Shown in pieces: positions 1 to 5,547 of a stretch of 5,547 nucleotides of DNA. The DNA comes from an uncultured Eubacteriales bacterium (GTDB lineage Bacteria > Bacillota > Clostridia > Monoglobales > Monoglobaceae). Position numbers and translations under genes: made by a program. The DNA is taken from assembly GCA_900550775.1 (NCBI GenBank), contig URTH01000128.1:1-5547 (forward strand), written 5' to 3'. Below the pieces are notes generated by a model. The model was not told the origin of the DNA. It searched no databases and saw only the letters and a program-made list of their open reading frames with translations. The first letter of the stretch is position 1. Each line of letters opens with the position of its first letter.

Positions 1-417
1 GTCCCCGCAGAAAAAAAAGAAAAAATCCTTTCCCACGCCGCCGCGAGCAGAAACCGAATCCTTGAAATTTTAAAAACCGATACCGTTTCGGACGAGGTAC
101 CGACCCCAAATCAAGACGCGTTTTTAAAACAGCCGCCGGCGCTCTCACTGTCGCTGATGTTCTGTGAGGAAACCTTTGCCTACACCTACCAGGAATACAT
201 CGAGCATTTGCGTCTTACCGAGGAATTTGCGAAAAAAAAGGAGCGCTATTCCGTGATAAAAACCAAGGAAAGCGCCTTTTTCAATATCCAAATCAACATC
301 CGCGAAAACGAATATGTCATGATCTCAAAAAACAAGGCACCGGCGATTCATTTTATCGTACGGCACCCCATTTTACGGGAAGCGATCGAGCATCTGGATT
401 TTACTTCACTCATTTAA
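1..417 (+). CDS. C-terminal part of an unidentified protein (left end outside window)
   Basis: The reading frame is open from the first base to a TAA at 415-417, giving 138 residues. The only in-frame ATG is at 157, but the frame upstream still reads like protein and no Shine-Dalgarno site precedes 157, so I take this as the tail of a longer gene rather than an 86-residue protein. The first ~50 residues are rich in Lys, Ala and Pro and look like a linker. The rest looks like a folded alpha/beta domain: a Tyr/Glu-rich helical stretch, a Lys-rich segment, then strands ending in the motif [18 protein letters not shown] near residues 105-122. It vaguely recalls the C-terminal tails of large helix-turn-helix regulators of Clostridia, but no DNA-binding domain is visible here, so I do not assign a function. 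Its last 12 bases overlap the 3' end of glmM on the opposite strand. Confidence is high that it is coding and low on identity. Confidence 0.75.
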   Translation, partial: VPAEKKEKILSHAAASRNRILEILKTDTVSDEVPTPNQDAFLKQPPALSLSLMFCEETFAYTYQEYIEHLRLTEEFAKKKERYSVIKTKESAFFNIQINIRENEYVMISKNKAPAIHFIVRHPILREAIEHLDFTSLI

Positions 418-1767
418 TTTTTCTTCCATCAGTTTTGCCAGCTGCTCGGCGCGCTGACGGATCCTTTTTTCATCCTCACCCTCGATCATGACGCGCACCA
501 GCGGCTCCGTCCCGGAGGGGCGGATCAGCACCCGGCCGGAGGACGCAAATTCCGTCTCGATCTCCTTCATCAGCTGTGCAATCTCCGGCACCTTTTGATA
601 GGCTTCTTCTGTCTTATACTCATTTTTCACCCTTGCATTGACCAAAACCTGCGGATAAACCCTCATCACCGAGGCAAGCTCCGACAGCTTTTTTTTGCTG
701 CGGCAAATGACCGACAAAAGCAACAGACCGGTCACCAGCCCGTCTCCGGTCGTGTTATAGTCCAGCAAAATCACATGCCCCGACTGCTCGCCGCCGATTT
801 TGTGTCCGCACTTTAACATTTCTTCCAGGACATAGCGGTCTCCCACCTTGGTACGCTTGATGGTAAGCCCTTCTCTCTCGCCCATCACAAAAAAGCCGAG
901 ATTGCTCATCACAGTTGCCACAACCGTATTGTCCGGCAGCTTTCCGCGCGCCTTCATATCCAGCGCACAAACTGCCATAATCTTGTCGCCGTCCACGTAT
1001 TCGCCGTTTTCGTCCACCGCAAGCACGCGATCCGCATCGCCGTCAAATGCCAGTCCTGCGTCAAAGCCGCCGTCCTTTTTGACATATTCCATCAACTGCT
1101 CCATATGCGTGGAGCCGCAGCGATCGTTAATATTGATTCCGTTCGGCTTATCACAAAGCACCGTCACCGTTGCGCCAAGCTCCTCCAGCGCGCGTTTTGC
1201 CGTCACCGAGGAAGCGCCGTTTGCGCAGTCAATAGCAACACGAAGTCCGTCTAAGCGGCCGTCCACCGTACTTTTTACAAAATCGATATAGTCGCGCACC
1301 AGGCCGTCCGCATGGGAAACATGACCGATGTTTTCATGGGTGGGGCAAACGATTTCCTCCGCATGATCCAAAATAATGGCCTCAATCCGTTCTTCAATCG
1401 CATCGCTCAGCTTATACCCCTCTTTGCTGAAGTATTTGATGCCGTTATGCTCAAACGAGTTATGCGATGCCGAGATCATCACACCGGCATCATAGGCATG
1501 GGTGCGCACCAGATACGCAATGGCCGGCGTGGGAATCACACCAACCAAAACGGCCTCTGCACCGACGCTGCAAATCCCGGCAACCAATGCCGCCTCCAAA
1601 ATATCGCCGGAGATTCGGGTGTCCTTTCCTACCAGAATTTTCGGCTTGCCGCCGCACTCCCCGGTCAGCACATAAGCGCCGGCCTGACCGATTGCAAACG
1701 CCAGCTGCGGTGTCAGCTCCTGATTGGCAATACCGCGCACCCCGTCTGTTCCGAATAATCGACCCAT
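406..1767 (-). CDS. glmM: Phosphoglucosamine mutase GlmM
   Basis: GlmM converts glucosamine-6-phosphate to glucosamine-1-phosphate in the cytoplasm, on the way to UDP-GlcNAc and peptidoglycan. The 453-residue product has the usual family length and every hallmark of the alpha-D-phosphohexomutase fold: the N-terminal [11 protein letters not shown], the active-site loop ISASHN with the phosphorylated serine at residue 101, the metal-binding loop DGDADR at 242-247, the sugar-binding GEQSGH at 326-331, and the phosphate-binding RPSGTEP at 416-422. GlmM is distinguished from phosphoglucomutase and phosphomannomutase by the GTDGVRG start and the EQSGH loop. I chose the ATG at 1767 because a GGAGGA site lies 7 bases upstream; a TTG five codons earlier (1782) overlaps that site and is not credible. 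It is the last gene of the minus-strand cluster, has its own strong promoter at 1836-1864, and overlaps the left-hand gene tail to tail. In related Firmicutes GlmM binds and inhibits CdaA, which is encoded upstream here. Confidence 0.97.
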   Translation of the reverse strand: MGRLFGTDGVRGIANQELTPQLAFAIGQAGAYVLTGECGGKPKILVGKDTRISGDILEAALVAGICSVGAEAVLVGVIPTPAIAYLVRTHAYDAGVMISASHNSFEHNGIKYFSKEGYKLSDAIEERIEAIILDHAEEIVCPTHENIGHVSHADGLVRDYIDFVKSTVDGRLDGLRVAIDCANGASSVTAKRALEELGATVTVLCDKPNGININDRCGSTHMEQLMEYVKKDGGFDAGLAFDGDADRVLAVDENGEYVDGDKIMAVCALDMKARGKLPDNTVVATVMSNLGFFVMGEREGLTIKRTKVGDRYVLEEMLKCGHKIGGEQSGHVILLDYNTTGDGLVTGLLLLSVICRSKKKLSELASVMRVYPQVLVNARVKNEYKTEEAYQKVPEIAQLMKEIETEFASSGRVLIRPSGTEPLVRVMIEGEDEKRIRQRAEQLAKLMEEKLNE

Positions 1768-1774
1768 ATTTTTG

Positions 1775-1780
1775 TCCTCC
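1775..1780 (-). promoter_or_regulatory. Shine-Dalgarno site that sets the glmM start
   Basis: The minus strand reads GGAGGA here, followed by a 7-base spacer (CAAAAAT) and ATG at 1767-1765. The alternative in-frame TTG at 1782-1780 shares a base with this site, so a ribosome bound here can only start at 1767. This removes five residues (MEDKN) from the longest possible reading. Confidence 0.9.
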
Positions 1781-1789
1781 AATTTTCAT

Positions 1790-1804
1790 TGCTCACACAG
1801 AGCA
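1790..1804 (-). other. Small inverted repeat in the glmM leader
   Basis: The minus strand reads TGCTC, five loop bases, GAGCA: a 5-bp perfect stem ending about 10 bases upstream of the glmM Shine-Dalgarno site. The next bases outward do not pair, so the stem is weak. It has no following T-tract and is not a terminator. It could affect ribosome access slightly or mean nothing. Confidence 0.3.
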
Positions 1805-1835
1805 TATTTCTGTTACAAAATAGCACATTTCTATT

Positions 1836-1864
1836 ATTATAGAGGAAAACCGTTTATTTGTCAA
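1836..1864 (-). promoter_or_regulatory. Consensus sigma-A promoter for glmM
   Basis: On the minus strand TTGACA (1864-1859) and TATAAT (1841-1836) are separated by exactly 17 bases, a full match to the housekeeping sigma-70/sigma-A consensus at optimal spacing. The predicted transcription start is near 1829, giving a leader of about 60 bases before the glmM ATG. The -35 box lies within the last codons of the upstream FAD-dependent gene (its TAA stop is at 1856-1854), so the promoter straddles the gene boundary. The match is seen directly; activity is inferred. It implies that glmM can be transcribed separately from cdaA-cdaR. Confidence 0.85.
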
Positions 1865-3428
1865 TTCCCATCTTTGTTAAAATTTCCATTGCGACACGGA
1901 TTCCATCCACCGCTGCGCTCACAATGCCGCCGGCATAGCCTGCACCCTCACCGGCCGGGTAAAGACCGTCAAGGCTTACGCTTTTGAGTGACGCGTCACG
2001 CAGAATCCGCACCGGCGCCGAGGTGCGCATTTCAACCCCGGTCATTATGCCCTGTTTGGAAAAGCCGGGCATCTTTCGTTCAAAATCAACCATTCCCTCT
2101 TTCAGCCCCTGCACGATAAACGGGGGCAGACAGTCGCGCAGCATCGCAAACCGCCATTTTCCCGTAAAGCTCGGATTGGTTTCCCGCAGCCGGTCGGACA
2201 TGCGGTCTGCCATAAAATCACGGACGCACTGCACCGGCGCTGCGCCGTCACCGCCGCCGGTACGCCATGCCGCCGCCTCATATCTTTGCTGAAATTCCAT
2301 GCCGGAGAGTATCCCGTCCCCGGCAAAATCCTCCGGGCGCACCGAGACTACAAGGGCGCTGTTGGCGTTTTCAAGGTCACGGCGGTACTCGCTCATGCCA
2401 TTGACCACCAAATGCTCCGGCTCGGACGAGGCGTTGACCACTCTGCCGCCCGGACACATACAAAACGAATAACAGCTGTGTTCCTTTCCGTTATGAACCA
2501 GCCGATAATCCGCCGCCGGCAGTCCAAGCTCCGTACCGCCGTACTGAATACGGTCAATCATCTGCTGCGGATGCTCAACGCGCACCCCGGCGGCAAACGC
2601 CTTGGGCTGCATCGCGATGCCGCGGCGTTCCAATAGCCGATAGGTATCGCGGCTGCTGTGACCCAGCGCCAAGACAAGCTGCCTGCACGCGATTTGTTCA
2701 CCGTGATTGACCGTAATGGCCGCCAGTTCGCCATGCTCAGCCTGCACATCGGTCAGACAGGTCGAAAACCGCACCGTACCGCCCAGGCGGATAATTTCTT
2801 CCCGCATGGAGCGCACCACCGGGCGGAGACGGTCTGTACCGATATGCGGCTTGGCACGGTACAGGATATCTTCGGGCGCGCCGTGCCGCACAAAGGTTTT
2901 CAGCACATATCGCTGCCTGGGATCGCCGATTCTTGTATTCAGCTTTCCGTCCGAGAATGTCCCGGCGCCGCCCTCACCGAATTGCACATTGGATTCCGGG
3001 TTGAGTTTTCCGCCATTCCAGAATCTTGCCACCTCGGCAGCCCTTCGATCCACGTCCTCGCCGCGTTCAATCAAGAGCGGACACGCGCCGGCTTTTGCCA
3101 AAACATAAGCCGCAAACAGGCCGCACGGCCCCATGCCGACCACCACCGGGCGGACGGTCGGCGGCAAAACGCGTGGAATCGCCATCTCTTCTGCCGTTTT
3201 TAAGGGGCGGATGGCTTCGCTCTCGCTGCAAGTTCCCTCTTTCACGGTTGCCGCCACCTGATACACGTAGTGGATGTTTCCCTTGCGCCGCGCGTCAAGC
3301 GATTGCTTATAGATCCAAAAATCCGCCGCCAAAACGCAATGCAGCCGCACAATTTCTTGTGCGGCGCAAAGAACTTCTTCTTCTGTATGCCGAATCGGCA
3401 TGTTAATCGGCCCTATCAGTATCTGCAT
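1854..3428 (-). CDS. FAD-dependent dehydrogenase-like protein (COG2509 type), function unknown
   Basis: This 524-residue protein has two regions. Residues 1-90 form an N-terminal domain with the signature QSLDARRKGNIHYVYQV (42-58), typical of COG2509 proteins. From residue 94 there is a two-dinucleotide-binding-domain flavoprotein fold: the FAD-binding GMGPCG at 98-103 with the ribose-binding acid at E121, a family-specific GEGGAGTFSDGKL at 151-163, a FCMCPGGRVVNAS motif at 322-334, VEMRTSAPVRILRD at 465-478, and the C-terminal FAD motif GLYPAGEGAGYAGGI at 488-502. It has the usual family length and no transmembrane segment, so it is probably a cytosolic flavoprotein. The start at 3428 keeps the first beta strand (MQILIGPINMPI); a GGTGAT site lies just upstream, and Met10 is a less likely start. 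It lies 30 bases after cdaR and 86 before glmM, so it probably belongs to their operon. The electron donor and substrate are unknown. The family call is firm; any specific reaction would be guesswork. Confidence 0.92.
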   Translation of the reverse strand: MQILIGPINMPIRHTEEEVLCAAQEIVRLHCVLAADFWIYKQSLDARRKGNIHYVYQVAATVKEGTCSESEAIRPLKTAEEMAIPRVLPPTVRPVVVGMGPCGLFAAYVLAKAGACPLLIERGEDVDRRAAEVARFWNGGKLNPESNVQFGEGGAGTFSDGKLNTRIGDPRQRYVLKTFVRHGAPEDILYRAKPHIGTDRLRPVVRSMREEIIRLGGTVRFSTCLTDVQAEHGELAAITVNHGEQIACRQLVLALGHSSRDTYRLLERRGIAMQPKAFAAGVRVEHPQQMIDRIQYGGTELGLPAADYRLVHNGKEHSCYSFCMCPGGRVVNASSEPEHLVVNGMSEYRRDLENANSALVVSVRPEDFAGDGILSGMEFQQRYEAAAWRTGGGDGAAPVQCVRDFMADRMSDRLRETNPSFTGKWRFAMLRDCLPPFIVQGLKEGMVDFERKMPGFSKQGIMTGVEMRTSAPVRILRDASLKSVSLDGLYPAGEGAGYAGGIVSAAVDGIRVAMEILTKMGIDK

Positions 3429-3458
3429 ACTTCATCACCATTTCATTTTGTTTCCGTT

Positions 3459-4430
3459 TTACTTTCCGTCCCGATGCAGCGTCAGCTCCGCCTCGGAGAT
3501 GTCACGCAGAATCTTCACGCCATCGGGAACAATCAATTTCACCTTGACCTTATCATTGTCCGTAAACTTTTCAATCGGGATCGGCTCGGTCTGAATCACG
3601 GAAATCTTTGCCGTCAGCTTATCGTCTCCGTAAATCTGGACTTCTTCCGGATCCAGAGTGTAGCTGAGATCTTCCATAAAGCGTGCTCGCTCGTCGGCGT
3701 CTGCCGCAGAAAACTGCGGTGCGATCTTCACCCTGCGCAGCTTGACCACCGCACAGTGCACCTCGCTCTCCTTTACGTCCTGATGCACGCGGTTCATCAG
3801 CGCGTCCATCGCCAAAAGCTCTTTATCGTCTATGCCGTAAAACCGAATCGGCAAAACATTGTCGATATCCACATCCGCGCCGGCATAGTCCAGGGTCACC
3901 CCGGCCTTTACAATCTTGCCGATGACCGATTCCGGCCCGGAGATGGTGACAGAATCCGGCTCCGCCACAATCGGCCCTGCCATGTAATCCTCGGCCAAAG
4001 ACCCGGTGGTCTTAACCTCCAGGCCAAGCTCCTTTTTCACCAGCTTTTCCGTCTTTACGTCTACGGTATAGTGGCTCTGATTGGAGATCCCGACATTTTC
4101 AAACGGGACAACCACCTCAACCGGGATGGTCGTCTGTCCAACCTTGCTGATGCCGGACACGTCCGCCTTGGCGATGATGGTTTTCATATCGTATCGACCC
4201 ATCTTTTTACGGCTGCCTTTCAGCTTGATACTGATAGAGGTCGCCGACTCGTTCACCACGCTGATTCCGTTTTCGTTTAATTGTTCCTCACCGACAAACT
4301 GAATCGGAAGATCGCGCACGCTGACCTCGACTGCCGGATCCAAAACCAGAATGATGTATGCCCAGATCAGCACGGCAACAATCACCGAGATCACCTTTAG
4401 CGCATTATCGTTGGCAAATATCTTTTTCAC
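3459..4430 (-). CDS. cdaR: CdaA regulatory protein CdaR (YbbR-domain protein)
   Basis: CdaR is the membrane-anchored partner and regulator of the diadenylate cyclase CdaA. The 323-residue product begins with a short basic cytoplasmic tail (MKKIFANDNALK) and one hydrophobic helix at about residues 11-31, which would anchor it with the remainder outside the membrane. About three YbbR domains follow, roughly at 33-128, 131-230 and 232-320, rich in beta strands; the second carries the characteristic PDSVTISGPESVIGKI at 158-173. Bacillus CdaR has four such domains and is longer, so this is a shorter version. The start is GTG at 4430-4428, embedded in the cdaA stop as GTGA, giving a four-base overlap that suggests translational coupling. 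A purine-rich AAGGGGGG site lies 9 bases upstream, so independent initiation is also possible. The position directly after cdaA supports the assignment. Confidence 0.93.
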   Translation of the reverse strand: MKKIFANDNALKVISVIVAVLIWAYIILVLDPAVEVSVRDLPIQFVGEEQLNENGISVVNESATSISIKLKGSRKKMGRYDMKTIIAKADVSGISKVGQTTIPVEVVVPFENVGISNQSHYTVDVKTEKLVKKELGLEVKTTGSLAEDYMAGPIVAEPDSVTISGPESVIGKIVKAGVTLDYAGADVDIDNVLPIRFYGIDDKELLAMDALMNRVHQDVKESEVHCAVVKLRRVKIAPQFSAADADERARFMEDLSYTLDPEEVQIYGDDKLTAKISVIQTEPIPIEKFTDNDKVKVKLIVPDGVKILRDISEAELTLHRDGK

Positions 4431-5310
4431 GATTTTTTGCCCCCCTTCACAAAGCTGCGCAAATCAAACCTTCCGTCGGGGCTATCCTTTGTCAAAACGG
4501 CCGTGTTTAAAAGCTGCACAATCCGCTCGCGCAGGGACTCCTCACCGAACCCGGTATTTAAACTGCCGCGGTACGCAACCGAAATATTGCCTGTCTCCTC
4601 CGAGACAATCACCACAACGGCGTCCGACTCCTCTGAGATTCCAAGCCCTGCCCGGTGTCTGGTTCCCAGCTCCTGGCTGATATTGGGGTTTTGAGAGAGC
4701 GGCAGCACACAGGCCGCCATCTCCACTTTGTTATCCCGAATCACGACCGCGCCGTCATGCAGCGGCGTATTCGGCACAAAAATATTCTCAATCAGTTCGC
4801 TGGTCGTCTCGGCGTGAACCCGAATCCCGGAGCTGATTAACGGTTCAATATTATCCTCTATGTGCCGATGGCGGCGTTTTCAATCACGATCAGGGCGCCC
4901 GTCCGGCTGTTTGCCATGGCCTGTGCGCCGCGCGCAATCTCGCGGATGGTCTGCAGCGCCGCCGCGTCAAATTCACCTTTGGAGTTAAACCACTTGCTCA
5001 TGGTACTTCTTCCCATATGCTCCAGCACACGGCGCAGCTCCGGCTGAAAGACGATAAGCAGCGCGATCAGGCCAAGCTGCAGCACGTTGCTTAAAATATA
5101 GTACAGGGTGTTCAGCCGAAAAAAGAAGCTCGCCTGGGTCACGATCACCAAAAGGACAACACCCTTTAAAAGCTGCATCGTCCTGGTATCGCGGATAAAC
5201 TTAAGCGCCTTATAGACCAGATACGAAACCGCCAGAATATCGATCAGATCGGTAAACCGAAGCAATGCGATCTGATTCATCGCCGTATGATAAAAATTCT
5301 GCCACCACAT
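4427..5310 (-). pseudogene. cdaA: Diadenylate cyclase CdaA, split by an apparent frameshift
   Basis: CdaA condenses two ATP into c-di-AMP at the inner face of the membrane. As given, the gene is in two frames. The 5' part (5310-4858, 150 residues) has three membrane helices at about 22-38, 46-64 and 70-88, the VFQPELRR motif, and the start of the DAC domain (GALIVIE, 138-144); it stops at TAG 4860-4858. The 3' part (open to the TGA at 4429-4427) continues with IEDNIEP, then NTPLHDGAV and GTRHRAGLGISEE, which hold the catalytic DGA and RHR motifs, and SEETG. Adding one base at about 4863/4864 restores a 294-residue protein (DGA at 186-188, RHR at 218-220), close to the usual 270-290. The 3' part has no credible start of its own: the GTG at 4777 is an internal Val codon without a ribosome site. 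AGAGGGG lies 9 bases before the ATG at 5310. Either a sequencing or assembly error or a true mutation is possible; an error is more likely because both halves are otherwise well conserved. Confidence 0.9.
4859..4866 (-). other. Frameshift site within cdaA
   Basis: The upstream frame reads GGC ACA TAG, the downstream frame CAC ATA GAG. Inserting a G after GGC would give GGC GAC ATA GAG (Gly-Asp-Ile-Glu), matching the GDYIE seen at this point in Bacillus CdaA. There is no slippery heptamer or following strong stem, so programmed frameshifting is unlikely. No homopolymer lies exactly here, which makes a simple run-length error less obvious. Confidence 0.8.
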
Positions 5311-5341
5311 TGTTTCGATCCCCTCTTTTCTGTAATTTTTG

Positions 5342-5347
5342 ATTATA
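5342..5347 (-). promoter_or_regulatory. Possible -10 box ahead of cdaA
   Basis: A perfect TATAAT on the minus strand lies in the 42-base proS-cdaA gap, 31 bases before the cdaA ATG. The -35 position, inside the last codons of proS, matches poorly (GGGGCA at 16 bases or TGGGGC at 17), and there is no extended -10 TG. The gap is AT-rich, so the hexamer could be chance. No terminator hairpin is seen in the gap, so read-through from proS is also possible. Confidence 0.3.
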
Positions 5348-5352
5348 TGATT

Positions 5353-5547
5353 TTAATATGCTTTGCCCCAGTAAACCATCTTGGTTGCAGGCTTGCCGCA
5401 GCAGATACAGGTATCACTGATGGCCTCCTGCTCAAAGGGGATACAACGGGACGTTGCCGTGGTATCTTCTTTAATCTTTAATTCGCATGCCTCATCGCCG
5501 CACCACATTGCCTTGACAAAGCCGCCCTTTTCCTCCACAATGTTCTT
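5353..5547 (-). CDS. proS: Prolyl-tRNA synthetase, C-terminal end (partial)
   Basis: ProRS charges tRNA-Pro with proline in the cytoplasm. Only the last 64 residues are in the window; the frame stays open to the right edge, and the GTG at 5538 is an internal Val. The segment is the C-terminal zinc-binding domain of the eukaryotic/archaeal-like (type 3) Pro[11 protein letters not shown] supplies a C-x4-C pair, [10 protein letters not shown] a C-x2-C pair, with SRCIPFEQE between, and the protein ends in MVYWGKAY. The C-terminal tyrosine is a known conserved feature of this ProRS type that reaches toward the active site. The TAA stop at 5355-5353 is followed by a 42-base gap to cdaA on the same strand. 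The longer bacterial-type ProRS lacks this tail, so the assignment is firm despite the short piece. Confidence 0.93.
   Translation of the reverse strand, partial: KNIVEEKGGFVKAMWCGDEACELKIKEDTTATSRCIPFEQEAISDTCICCGKPATKMVYWGKAY

Noticed and set aside
438..470. CAGC/GCTG stem followed by a T-run on the plus strand, as a terminator for the left-hand gene
   Set aside because: The stem is only four base pairs and is about 8 bases away from the T-run, inside glmM coding sequence; too weak for an intrinsic terminator.
848..1758. Plus-strand open frames of about 147-148 codons opposite glmM
   Set aside because: Both are complementary-strand shadows of an intact, highly conserved glmM, with low-complexity Ser/Pro-rich or Arg/His-rich translations.
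1768..1782. TTG at 1782 as the start of glmM
   Set aside because: It overlaps the Shine-Dalgarno site itself, while the ATG at 1767 is correctly spaced and gives the usual GlmM N-terminus.
2658..3203. Plus-strand open frame of 181 codons opposite the FAD-dependent gene
   Set aside because: It is antisense to conserved flavoprotein motifs, with shadow-like composition and no family resemblance.
3270..4280. Long plus-strand open frame of 336 codons opposite cdaR
   Set aside because: It lies antisense to a clear CdaR gene and part of the FAD gene, has no recognisable domain, a His/Arg/Leu-rich shadow composition, and no convincing ribosome site.
4427..4777. A separate 116-residue DAC-like protein starting at GTG 4777
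   Set aside because: The GTG encodes an internal Val of the family motif IFVPNTPLHDGA, no ribosome site precedes it, and the same frame continues cdaA sequence upstream to the frameshift.
4858..4868. Programmed -1 frameshifting in cdaA
   Set aside because: No X XXY YYZ slippery heptamer occurs before the stop and no strong downstream structure is evident; the two frames join best if one base is simply missing.

Overview
The window looks like part of a chromosome from a Firmicute of class Clostridia with moderate GC content (a little above 50% by eye). The evidence is the cell-wall/c-di-AMP gene cluster cdaA-cdaR-glmM, a eukaryotic-like prolyl-tRNA synthetase tail with its zinc-binding cysteines, strong purine-rich Shine-Dalgarno sites and a consensus sigma-A promoter. 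The assignment to Clostridia is an inference; no marker here fixes the genus.

Layout: almost everything lies on the minus strand, so the genes read right to left. At the right edge (5547-5353) is the 3' end of proS. After a 42-base gap comes cdaA (5310-4427), the membrane diadenylate cyclase, which as given is split by an apparent one-base deletion near 4859-4866. cdaR (4430-3459) overlaps cdaA by four bases. Thirty bases later a COG2509-type FAD-dependent protein of unknown role begins (3428-1854). After an 86-base gap with a textbook promoter comes glmM (1767-406). At the left edge a plus-strand gene (enters before base 1, ends at 417) is cut by the window and meets glmM tail to tail with a 12-base overlap.

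How they work together: CdaA makes c-di-AMP, CdaR is its membrane-anchored extracytoplasmic partner, and GlmM makes glucosamine-1-phosphate for peptidoglycan. In several Firmicutes GlmM is known to bind and inhibit CdaA, which joins wall-precursor supply to the second messenger. The FAD-dependent protein sits inside this module and probably shares its transcript, but its substrate is unknown. glmM appears to have an extra promoter of its own whose -35 box is written into the last codons of the FAD gene, so glmM could be transcribed independently of cdaA.

No RNA genes, mobile elements, CRISPR arrays or convincing intrinsic terminators were seen. I found no clearly new system. The points most worth a second look are the cdaA frameshift, the embedded glmM promoter and the uncharacterised flavoprotein within the c-di-AMP operon.
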